Source of the DNA: Verrucomicrobiota bacterium
Lineage (GTDB): Bacteria > Verrucomicrobiota > Verrucomicrobiia > Limisphaerales > JAFGQR01
Reading direction: 5' to 3'
Assembly: GCA_016935555.1 (NCBI GenBank)
Contig: JAFGQR010000110.1
Coordinates: 1 to 59,933 of the forward strand
Length of the DNA stretch: 59,933 nucleotides
Position 1 is the first letter of the stretch; each line of letters opens with the position of its first letter. The translations under genes were made by a program, and so were the position numbers. Under the pieces are notes generated by a model. That model did not search any database. It saw only the letters and a list, made by a program, of their open reading frames with translations, and was not told where the DNA came from. Shown here piece after piece: positions 43,973 to 52,016 of this stretch.

Positions 43973-46027
43973 ATGGCAGGCGAGACTTTAGTGGACTTAC
44001 GAGAGGCGTTTGAGAAACTGGTGGCGGCCGGGAAGCTGGGGCGCCAGCATGTGGAGGCGTTGCTGGAACTGACCAGCAGCGGTTTCTGTTCGCATCGGAA
44101 CTGGGGCTTTGGCCGGATCACGAGCGTCGACACGGTGTTTGCCAGGTTCACCATTGATTTTCCGAATCGTCCGGGTCACGCGATGGATTTGGGGTTTGCG
44201 GCGGAGTCCTTGAAGCCCATTCCGCGCGATCACATCCTGGCGCGCAAGTCGTCGGATTTGGAGGGGCTCAGGCAGTTGGCGGCGATGAACCATTTGGAGC
44301 TGATCAAGTTGGTGCTCAAGAGCTACCAGGGCCGGGCGACGCTGGACCAGATCCAGCACATCCTGGTGCCGGACGTGATTCCGCAGGACTGGCGGAAGTG
44401 GTGGGAGAACGCCAAGCACGAGCTGAAGAAGGACGGCCATTTTGTGGTGCCGACTAAGAAGACCGAACCGATCACCTACCAGCAAACGGAGGTGCCCCTG
44501 GATCAGCGGTTGCTCTCGGAATTCAACAACAGCAAGGGCCTCAAAGCCAAGGTCGCCGTCGCCATCGAGGTCCAGAAAAACCTCGAGGACGTCGACGACA
44601 AAGCCGTGCTGGTCGGCCCCATCCTCGCCGCGCTGAACGCCGACATCCACACCCACCAGCGCACCCAGCCCGCCGTGGCGCTCGAGGCCATCTTCGTCCG
44701 CGACGACCTGGCCGCCACGATCGGCGCCCCGCCCGACCCGACGGCGCTTTCCGCGTCGAGCGTGTGGACGCCGGAGACGCGGCTCGCGGAGGTCTTGGCG
44801 GCGGCGCCCGTGGCCAAGCATCGGCGCATTCTTGAGTCCTTCAAGGCCGCGCATGCGGGCGATTGGGACGAGGCGGTGCTGGCCACGCTCAACGACACCC
44901 CCTCCAAGGTGTGCGGCGAGTGCGCCCACTTGTTGATTCATGAAGGGAAGCTCGACGCGTTGAAGCAGAGGCTGGCGATCTGGATCAGCCAGCACAAGGC
45001 GAGCAGCGAACTGCTGCTGTGGCTGGCCAAGGAACGCTCCGACAGCTACGCCGACATTCTCGGGCCCGAAGTTTTCCGCGCGATGATGACCGCGATGGAA
45101 CGGGACGAATTCAACGAGAAACGGTCCAACCGCCTCCGGGATTTCATCGTCGACGACCAGGAACTGCTCGTGGAACTCATCGGCGTGGCCGACCTCGACG
45201 TCATCAAGGACCTCACCCGCGCCCTTCAGCTGTCGACCGTGTTCGACGACATGGACAAGCGCTCGCTGCTGGCGCGCATCGTCAAGAGCTACCCCGCCGT
45301 CCAGTCCCTCATCAGCGGCGAACAGAACAAGCCGGACGACTCGCTGATCGTCTCCGGGAAGAGCCTGGAACGGCGCCGCGGCGAATACAACGAGCTGGTC
45401 CATCAGAAGATTCCCGCCAACTCGAAGGAGATCGCCATCGCCCGCAGCTACGGCGACCTCCGCGAGAACCACGAATACAAGGCCGCCAAGGAAATGCAGA
45501 AGCTCCTCATGCGCCGCAAAGTCGAACTCGAACTCCAGCTGCTCCAAGCCCGCGTCACCGACTTCACCAACCCGCGCACCGACGTCGTCAGCCTCGGCAC
45601 GCGCGTGCGCCTCACCGACCTCGACACCCAGCACCCCGAAACCTACTGCATCCTGGGAGCGTGGGACACCGATCCGGACCGGGGCCTCATCAGTTACCTG
45701 ACCCCCATGGGCCGCAGCCTCCTGAACCGCCTTGTCGGCGACACCGTGGAATACGAAAGCGACGGCCATCGGAAACGATATCGCATCGACGCCATCGAGG
45801 CGTATGTCCCCACCGAATTGGCCGCCCCGCTGCCTGACGCCGGCTCTGCCCCCCTCGCATCGCCCCCGACCGTCATCCCAGCCATGCCGCCCGCCCACGC
45901 CGCACCGCAACCGCCTGAGCCCCAACCCGCCCCGGCTTCCGCCCCCGAACCCGGACCGCTGTCGGTTCCCGCCTCCGGTTCCTCTTCCGAGACGGTTTCG
46001 ATCGCGTCCGCCCAGCGGCCTCCCTGA
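43973..46027 (+). CDS. GreA/GreB-type transcription elongation factor with a long N-terminal extension
   Basis: 684 residues from the ATG at 43973. The last third is a GreA-like factor: coiled-coil hairpin IARSYGDLRENHEYKAAKEM...VELELQLLQARV (about 500-540), then the FKBP-like C-terminal domain (VVSLGTRVRLTD...LLNRLVGDTVEY). GreA tips carry Asp/Glu, here GDLRENHEY. The first ~480 residues (HRNWGFGRITSVDTVFARFT...) resemble the long amino extension found in verrucomicrobial GreA fusions but not in E. coli. A Pro/Ala-rich tail (about 620-684) is low complexity. It is divergent from rsmB by 8 bp. Confidence 0.85.
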   Translation: MAGETLVDLREAFEKLVAAGKLGRQHVEALLELTSSGFCSHRNWGFGRITSVDTVFARFTIDFPNRPGHAMDLGFAAESLKPIPRDHILARKSSDLEGLRQLAAMNHLELIKLVLKSYQGRATLDQIQHILVPDVIPQDWRKWWENAKHELKKDGHFVVPTKKTEPITYQQTEVPLDQRLLSEFNNSKGLKAKVAVAIEVQKNLEDVDDKAVLVGPILAALNADIHTHQRTQPAVALEAIFVRDDLAATIGAPPDPTALSASSVWTPETRLAEVLAAAPVAKHRRILESFKAAHAGDWDEAVLATLNDTPSKVCGECAHLLIHEGKLDALKQRLAIWISQHKASSELLLWLAKERSDSYADILGPEVFRAMMTAMERDEFNEKRSNRLRDFIVDDQELLVELIGVADLDVIKDLTRALQLSTVFDDMDKRSLLARIVKSYPAVQSLISGEQNKPDDSLIVSGKSLERRRGEYNELVHQKIPANSKEIAIARSYGDLRENHEYKAAKEMQKLLMRRKVELELQLLQARVTDFTNPRTDVVSLGTRVRLTDLDTQHPETYCILGAWDTDPDRGLISYLTPMGRSLLNRLVGDTVEYESDGHRKRYRIDAIEAYVPTELAAPLPDAGSAPLASPPTVIPAMPPAHAAPQPPEPQPAPASAPEPGPLSVPASGSSSETVSIASAQRPP

Positions 46028-46088
46028 GGCCGCCACCCTGTGCCGGGGAGCGCCTGGCGGCAGGGGGGACAAGCCTGTGCGGCACCAC

Positions 46089-47276
46089 ATGCGCGTGCGA
46101 CTCATGGAAAGGCTCTGGATCGGGTTGGGGATCAGCCTGGGGTTGGCGTGTGTTCAGGCCACGGCGTGCTCGGTGCCTGTGTTCCGCTACGCGCTCGAGC
46201 GCTGGCGGTCGGATCTCTTCGAAGTGGTTCTGGTCCATCGCGGGTCGCTGACTGCCGAGCAGGAAGCCATCGCGCGGGCGCTGGATCCGGACGCCGATGT
46301 TCAGCCCGGGGCGGAGACCGGTCCTGTGGCGGCGAACGTGGAATTTCACCGTCTGGATGCGAGGGCCGAGCCGCCGATGGAGCTGGCCGGTCTGCGGCGC
46401 CAGTTGCCCGCGGACCTGTCCCTGCCGGCCGTCACGGTCCGGTTCCCGCGGCTGTTTGGAAATCCGGCGGTGTTGTGGTCGGTGCCGTTGAGTTCCGGCG
46501 CGGTGCGTCAGATCCTGGACAGCCCCGTGCGTCGGGACCTGGCTCGCCGGCTGATCCGAGGCGATTCCGCCGTTTGGGTGTTTCTGGACATTGGCGATCC
46601 GGCGCGCGACGATCCAGCGGCGGCCCTGTTGCAGAAACGGCTGGGCCACCTGGAGAAAACCCTGCAACTTCAGAGCCTTGATCCCGCCGACGTGGCGGGC
46701 GGCCTGGTCTCCGTGCCGGAAGACAAGCTGCGGGTGGCCTTTTCCATGGTGCGCGTCTCGCGCCGCGATCCCGCGGAGCAGTTCCTGATCCGGATGCTTT
46801 TGGACATCGAGGAGGATCTGCGCGAATTCAAGGAACCCATCGCATTCCCCGTTTTCGGCCGCGGCCGGGCGTTGTTTGCGCTGGTGGGCAAGGGGATTGT
46901 GGAGGACAACATCGACGAGGCGTGCCATTTCCTGACGGGCCCCTGTTCGTGTCAGGCCAAGGCGCTCAATCCAGGTGTGGACCTGCTCATGGCGGTCGAT
47001 TGGGACGAGGAGGTCGAGACCATGGCCGTCAACACCCGCGAATTGCCCGAACTGTCCGGCGTGGCCGGCTTCGGCACCGGCACGGTGTCCGCCGCGGCGC
47101 GCAGCCCGGCCGAGCCGGCCGAGCCGGTAGCGGCCCCGCCGGCCCCGGCGGCCCCGCCGGCAGCCGCTCGTCAGGGGTATCGTCCGCTGGTGACGGGCCT
47201 GGCGGTGGCGGGCGGGGCGGCGCTGCTGATCGTGGCGGGGGGCACCGTGTTGCTGCTGCGGCGCAAGGGCGGCTGA
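46089..47276 (+). CDS. Unknown exported protein with C-terminal membrane anchor
   Basis: 395 residues from the ATG at 46089. A signal peptide (LWIGLGISLGLACVQATA) is cut near CSVPVFRYALERW, possibly leaving a lipid-free N-terminal Cys. The mature body is alpha/beta-like (AVWVFLDIGDPARDD, FSMVRVSRRDPAEQFLIRML, FPVFGRGRALFALVGKG) with a later Cys pair LTGPCSCQA. A low-complexity linker (EPAEPVAAPPAPAAPPAA) precedes a single helix GLAVAGGAALLIVAGGTVLLLRRK. I do not recognise the family. It follows the GreA fusion on the same strand and faces the desaturase gene. Confidence 0.7.
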   Translation: MRVRLMERLWIGLGISLGLACVQATACSVPVFRYALERWRSDLFEVVLVHRGSLTAEQEAIARALDPDADVQPGAETGPVAANVEFHRLDARAEPPMELAGLRRQLPADLSLPAVTVRFPRLFGNPAVLWSVPLSSGAVRQILDSPVRRDLARRLIRGDSAVWVFLDIGDPARDDPAAALLQKRLGHLEKTLQLQSLDPADVAGGLVSVPEDKLRVAFSMVRVSRRDPAEQFLIRMLLDIEEDLREFKEPIAFPVFGRGRALFALVGKGIVEDNIDEACHFLTGPCSCQAKALNPGVDLLMAVDWDEEVETMAVNTRELPELSGVAGFGTGTVSAAARSPAEPAEPVAAPPAPAAPPAAARQGYRPLVTGLAVAGGAALLIVAGGTVLLLRRKGG

Positions 47277-47364
47277 GTCGGCGGCGCTCATGGGCTCGCG
47301 GCCGGAGCCGGGCCGGCGCGTTGTCTCGCAGGCCGCCGTCGCCTGGGGTGCGGCGGTGCCGCGC

Positions 47365-48852
47365 TCAGGCGGTGCGGCCCAGGTCGTCGAGCAACAGCCG
47401 CGTGCTGATGCGGGCGGACTCGAAGATGACGGGCAGGCCGCTGCCGGGGTGGGTGCCGCCGCCGACGAGGTAGAGGCGGTCGAACTCTTCGAACCGGTTG
47501 CGGGGGCGCAGGTGCAGCATCTGGCCGAGGTTGTGGGCCAGGTTAAAGGTCGCGCCCCGGTAAATGCCGCTGTCCGCTTCCCATTCGTCCGGCGTGATGA
47601 TCCGTTCGAAGCGGATGCGCCGCTCGAGATCCGCCAGGCCAACCTTGGCGAGCTGCCGCAACACAACCTGCCGGTAGGCTGCGCGTTGGCGGCTCCAGTC
47701 GATATTGGGATGCCGGTGGCTGACGGGGACCAGCACATACAGGGCGGTGTGCCCCGGCGGCGCCAGGGTGTCGTCGGTGCGAGACGGATTCTCGACGTAA
47801 AACGACGGATCGTCGGTGAGCACATGCCGGTCTTCGATGTCTTCCAGGTTCCGCCGGTAATCGCGGGTGACGAAGATATTGTGGTGTTCGAGCTGGTCGC
47901 ACGGTCCCTCGACGCCCAAATACATCATGAAGGTCGAACACGAATACCGCTTGTGAGCAAGAACCGCGTCCGTCCATTTGCGGCGCAGTTCGGCGGGCAC
48001 GAGCGTGGTCATGGCATGGCCGAAGTCGGCGTTCACCACCACCGCATCCGCGCGGCAGTCGCCCGAGGCGGTGCGGGCGCCGACGGCGCGGCGTCCGGCG
48101 AAGAGGATTTCGCGGGCGGGCTCGTTGAGGCGCAGGGTGACGCCGAGGTCGGTGGCGATGCGTGCCATGGCGGAGGTCAGCGCATTGCAGCCGCCGATGG
48201 GATGCCAGATGCCGTGTTCGTATTCGAGGAAGGAGAGGATGGAGAACAGGCTGGGGCATTGGAAGGGGGACATGCCGAGGTATTTCGACTGGAACGTGAA
48301 CGCCAGCTGCAGGCGCGGGTCGGCAAAGTAGCCGGCCAGCTCGGCGTGCAGCGATTTCCACGGCTTCAGGTGCGGCAGCACCGCGAGCAACCGCCCCTGC
48401 GCCAGGTCTGTCCACCCCAGAAACGGCATTTGCAGACACGGCGCGAACTTTGCCAGCTTGACGCGGTTGTCGGCCATGAACCGGCGGAACGCCGGCGCAT
48501 CGGCCGGCGCCAGCTTCGCAATCTCGGCCACCATGCGTTCGATGTCCGAGGTGCACCGCAATTCGCCGCCGGCGCCAAAAACCAGCCGGTACTGGGGGTC
48601 GAGCTGTTTCATCGGCACCTCGCGGTGCAGATCGCGCCCGACCGCCGCGAAAATCTCCTCGAGGATTTGGGGGTAGAGGAAGAAGGTCGGCCCCAGGTCA
48701 AACCGGTAGCCGTCGCCCTCCAGCAGCGAGGTGCGTCCGCCCACGCGCGCATGCTTCTCCAACACGGTGACTTGAAGGCCTGCCTTGGCCAGCAACAGCG
48801 CGGCTGCCAGCCCGCCCGGCCCGGCCCCGATGATCAACACGGTTTGTGCCAT
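47365..48852 (-). CDS. Phytoene-desaturase-like (CrtI family) FAD oxidoreductase
   Basis: 495 residues from the ATG at 48852 (MAQTVLIIGAGPGGLAAALL). The dinucleotide fold GAGPGGLAAALLLAKAGLQV, then VLEKHARVGGRTSLL and YRFDLGPTFF, is standard for CrtI/CrtN. The C-terminus ends LYLVGGGTHPGSGLPVIFES, the CrtI FAD signature. This family desaturates phytoene or related carotenoid precursors; specificity cannot be read. No crtB is adjacent, but the isomerase gene 75 bp upstream on the strand may be cotranscribed. Confidence 0.9.
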   Translation of the reverse strand: MAQTVLIIGAGPGGLAAALLLAKAGLQVTVLEKHARVGGRTSLLEGDGYRFDLGPTFFLYPQILEEIFAAVGRDLHREVPMKQLDPQYRLVFGAGGELRCTSDIERMVAEIAKLAPADAPAFRRFMADNRVKLAKFAPCLQMPFLGWTDLAQGRLLAVLPHLKPWKSLHAELAGYFADPRLQLAFTFQSKYLGMSPFQCPSLFSILSFLEYEHGIWHPIGGCNALTSAMARIATDLGVTLRLNEPAREILFAGRRAVGARTASGDCRADAVVVNADFGHAMTTLVPAELRRKWTDAVLAHKRYSCSTFMMYLGVEGPCDQLEHHNIFVTRDYRRNLEDIEDRHVLTDDPSFYVENPSRTDDTLAPPGHTALYVLVPVSHRHPNIDWSRQRAAYRQVVLRQLAKVGLADLERRIRFERIITPDEWEADSGIYRGATFNLAHNLGQMLHLRPRNRFEEFDRLYLVGGGTHPGSGLPVIFESARISTRLLLDDLGRTA

Positions 48853-48927
48853 GGCCCCTGTTATGCCCGAAGTCGACGCGCTTGACAAGACGCCGGACGC
48901 ACCGCCCCCAACCTTCGCGCCCAAGGC

Positions 48928-49758
48928 TCACCGCCCCGCGGCGTGCGCCCCGAAACATTGCCGCAAATAGGCCAGGCTGCGCTGCGCGATCACCTCGGGA
49001 CCCTCCTCGAAATTGAACACCTCCACCGACACGGTGCCGTCGTAGCCGACGTCCCGGAGCGCGGCGGCGATGGGATGGAAATCCACCGCGCCGAACCCGG
49101 GTCCTTTGAGGTTGGCGTCGTTGGCGTGGAAATAGGCAAAGTGCGGCCACGACTCGCGGATGATCTGGGGGATCGGCTTGGATTCGGAGCACATGGCTTT
49201 GACGTCGAGGATGATCTTGAAGCTGGGCGCCGCGAACGTCGTCACAAAACGGATTGCTTCCTCGGCGGTGTTGATGAAGTTGGTTTCCACCGGCGCCAGC
49301 GGCTCCAGGCAAATCGTCACGCCCCGGTCCTGCGCGCGCCGGACGGCGGGTGTGAAGGTTTCGCGAGCCCAGTCCCAGGCCTGCTCGCCGGTGACGTCCT
49401 CGAGCCGGTTCCGTTGTTTGGGGCTTCCGACGACGATGATGCGCCCGCCGAGGTCCGCGCAGAAATCGACGAGATCGCAGCAATACCGGGCCGTGCGCTG
49501 CCGGGTGGCGGGGTCGGGGTGGTTGAGGTACATGCCTTCGGCCTGCGCCAGAACCCAGTGAATGCCGCTGATCGCCATCCCAAGCCGCCGCGCGCCGTCC
49601 CGAATCCGGAAGCGCTCTTCGGCGGGAATGTGGGTGACGTAAGGCGCCAGGGTAAACGGGGCGATCTCGATCGCGTCATAGCCGGTCTGCCGGGCGAAGG
49701 TCATCGCCCGCTCCAGCGGCCAGTCCTTGAAAATCTCGTTGCAGATGGCGAATTGCAT
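48928..49758 (-). CDS. Xylose-isomerase-like TIM-barrel sugar isomerase/epimerase
   Basis: 276 residues (MQFAICNEIFKDWPLE). The AP-endonuclease-2/xylose-isomerase fold is seen in YDAIEIAPFTLAP, GRIIVVGSPKQRNR, ICLEPLAPVETNFINT, FKIILDVKAMCSES and FAYFHANDANLKG. The metal ligands expected of the family can be found as Glu in CLEPLAP, Asp in LDVKAM, His in FHAND and Glu in VSVEVFNFEEG, so a divalent-metal isomerase is likely. The sugar is unknown. It is the first gene of a pair with the desaturase. Confidence 0.85.
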   Translation of the reverse strand: MQFAICNEIFKDWPLERAMTFARQTGYDAIEIAPFTLAPYVTHIPAEERFRIRDGARRLGMAISGIHWVLAQAEGMYLNHPDPATRQRTARYCCDLVDFCADLGGRIIVVGSPKQRNRLEDVTGEQAWDWARETFTPAVRRAQDRGVTICLEPLAPVETNFINTAEEAIRFVTTFAAPSFKIILDVKAMCSESKPIPQIIRESWPHFAYFHANDANLKGPGFGAVDFHPIAAALRDVGYDGTVSVEVFNFEEGPEVIAQRSLAYLRQCFGAHAAGR

Positions 49759-50374
49759 GGCGGCGAGAATTCAAGCCGGCCACCCAAACCGCAAGCGCGA
49801 AGTGGACGGCCCCGCCCGCCCCCCAAGGCCATTGACAAAGGGGTCCGGGCGTTGATGTGCTCCTTTGCCGAGCGGTTCCAGGAGCGTTGTGGTGCCGGGG
49901 AATGCCCCCTTTGTTGTGCGGTTCCGATCAGTGGGCATTCTCAATCCGAGGGAAGAGCAAGACCGATCCGGGCCTCCCACCGATTCGGAACGCCCACGGA
50001 TGGGGAGTTTTAATTGCCGAGTAATGGCTTAGCCCCCTTACTGCAGCCCAGAGGCGGTCAAGAGGTTAATCAGCGCATTAGGATGTCGGTGGTTGTGGCT
50101 CAGCCAGTCCGGCAGCGAACGCTTCCCGTGGCGCTTGGCGCGTTGGCGCTCTCCAGAAACTCGAGGGTTAAGTGGCTCATGATCAGAGCCATGGAATTTC
50201 GAGTGTTGAACACCGAACGCTGAACGCCCAACCCTCAACGCCCAACGCTCAACGCTCAACGTCCAACGCTCAACGCTCAACGTCCAATGTTGGATGTTCG
50301 GCGTTCGGCGTTCGATGTTCGTCCCAGTTTCTCACCCAGGGAAGCTCCGCCGCCGCGGCGGAGATGGGGGCTCG
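49759..50374. other. 616-bp spacer with a heptad repeat
   Basis: Between the isomerase start and the glycoside hydrolase stop there is no supported gene. The short open frames in the last 200 bp are products of the repeat at 50207-50321. The middle part (49780-50160) shows no structure I can name. Confidence 0.5.
50207..50321. repeat. Heptanucleotide tandem array with inverted halves
   Basis: About 16 units of 7 nt in constant phase, consensus YCAACGY on the left (TCAACGC, CCAACGC, TCAACGT) changing at about 50291 to TCGGCGT/TCGATGT on the right, which is close to the reverse complement of the outer left units (CGAACGC). The whole could form a long hairpin. It gives the artefactual ORFs in this stretch. 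Confidence 0.75.
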
Positions 50375-51904
50375 CTAGCGTCCGATGCGGCGGATGGCCA
50401 GCGCCATGTCCTCGGAGAAGGGCGGGCAGGACAGCCGCCGGATGCCACCGCGGTGGGTGATGGTTTCGCTGCGGTCGGTGTTGCCCGTCAGGGGGTGGAT
50501 CCATTGCACGCGGTAGGCGCCCTCCGGGAGTTCGATCTGCAGCGCCTCGAGAGTGTCTGCGGCGGCCTTGCCCGGCGCGCCAGCGCGCTTCTGCCGCGCA
50601 GACTTGGATGGGTTGCGGGCGGGAACGCCGTGTCGCAGGTAGACGGCATACGCGCGGCCGGGTTGCACCAGGGCCCGGGCGCCAAGTCCGGCCGGGAGGA
50701 CGCCCCGGATCACTGAAGGGTCGGGCTTCATGCGGATGAAGTCGAACCCGTGGATGAAGTCCGTCAGCGTGCGCAACTGCCGGCGGAGCGCGGGATTGCC
50801 GCCGCCGGGCTGGCGGGCGGGATAGGCGAATGTGCCGTCCTCGTGCCCGGCGACGAACGAGTAGTCGAGGTTGTTGTAGAGGCCGCCGCCGGCGATGATG
50901 AAATCCCAGCCTTCCATCCGGTAGGGCGCGTCGTTGGTTCCGCGGAAGCCGGTCTCGTTATCGCCGATCACCTTGTTCAGGCTGTAATTCATGGCGACCG
51001 CAGCCGGCGGCGTGGCATAATGGAAATTGAACACGGACACCGCAGGGTGGGGTGCGGTGATGGTGGCGGCGCCGTTGGCGATGTTCTGCGAGATCAATTT
51101 GGGGTTCGGGTGGGAGCGCTGGGCGTCGCGGATGACGTCGGCGATGTGGTGCTGCCATTCGAGCGTGACGCCGCCAAAATACGGTTCGTTGCAGATCTCG
51201 TAATAGATGTTGTCGAACCCGCGGAGTTCCTCGACGAATTTCCGGACCATGCGTTCCTGGGAGGGCAGGAGTCCGCCGTGTCGGTCGAGGGTGTAGACGT
51301 TCGTGCGGGCGACCCGGGCGCCCAGGCCGTTCACGTTGTTGGAGGGGTGGAACGGGCTCAACTTCCATTGCTCCTCGCCGTAGAAGGGACAAAACAGGTT
51401 CACCTCGACCACCACGCCGCGCCGGCCGGCCCAGCCCACAAAATCCTTGAACCGCCGGAAATACTCCGGATTCCACCGGGCCAGGTCGAACTTGGGGCCG
51501 CCCTGCGCGCCGCCGGGCTTCCCGCTGCGGGCCCAGGGCGCGATGAAACGCCCGGCCCCAGGCGCCAGGGTGTTGCGGGCAATGTTGAACGCGCCGGCGG
51601 GCTCCACGTAAGCGCCGCCGGTGAACGTGCGCGTCAGGTTCAGTCGGTCGGCAGCAAGGGTGTCCAGGTAGCGGCGATATTCGAAGTCCAGGTTCAGCAC
51701 GGCGCCGTAGTGTTCGCCGGACGTGATGAGCACGGTCGGCTTGCCGCGCCAGAGGAAATAGTGGGGGTTCTCGGGATGCAGCGCGATGGGCGGAGCGGGG
51801 GCGGCCGCGCGAGTCGGTCCGGGGCATGACCACGCCAGCGCCATCAGGCTCACGACGGCCAGCGCCGGGCGAACCCGAAAGCGTCCAGGGCTTGATGTCC
51901 CCAT
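50375..51904 (-). CDS. Secreted glycoside hydrolase, clan GH-A-like
   Basis: 509 residues from the ATG at 51904 (MGTSSPGRFRVRP). The signal peptide core is ALAVVSLMALAWS. The catalytic barrel starts YFLWRGKPTVLITSGEHYG and has RGVVVEVNLFCPFYGEEQW. The acid/base is Glu240 in YYEICNEPYFGG; the nucleophile is probably Glu317 in VIGDNETGF, as expected 4/7-style for GH5-like enzymes. The C-terminal ~120 residues are a beta domain (VYLRHGVPARNPSKSARQK). It is presumably an exported polysaccharide hydrolase. The substrate is not evident. No polysaccharide utilisation genes are adjacent. Confidence 0.85.
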   Translation of the reverse strand: MGTSSPGRFRVRPALAVVSLMALAWSCPGPTRAAAPAPPIALHPENPHYFLWRGKPTVLITSGEHYGAVLNLDFEYRRYLDTLAADRLNLTRTFTGGAYVEPAGAFNIARNTLAPGAGRFIAPWARSGKPGGAQGGPKFDLARWNPEYFRRFKDFVGWAGRRGVVVEVNLFCPFYGEEQWKLSPFHPSNNVNGLGARVARTNVYTLDRHGGLLPSQERMVRKFVEELRGFDNIYYEICNEPYFGGVTLEWQHHIADVIRDAQRSHPNPKLISQNIANGAATITAPHPAVSVFNFHYATPPAAVAMNYSLNKVIGDNETGFRGTNDAPYRMEGWDFIIAGGGLYNNLDYSFVAGHEDGTFAYPARQPGGGNPALRRQLRTLTDFIHGFDFIRMKPDPSVIRGVLPAGLGARALVQPGRAYAVYLRHGVPARNPSKSARQKRAGAPGKAAADTLEALQIELPEGAYRVQWIHPLTGNTDRSETITHRGGIRRLSCPPFSEDMALAIRRIGR

Positions 51905-52016
51905 CGCCCCCGCGCAGGAACGGCCCCGGCGCGGGGCATCAACCCCCGCGGCAGGAAGGGCGCGTCCCGTCTCCGGAGACGCCGCGGGGTCGCGCGGGGG
52001 TGGAGGCTTTATGGAG

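Noticed and set aside
50172..50378. A small protein full of NAQRSTS repeats
   Set aside because: Entirely produced by the 7-nt tandem array; 7-nt periodicity gives cyclic frames, and nothing suggests translation.
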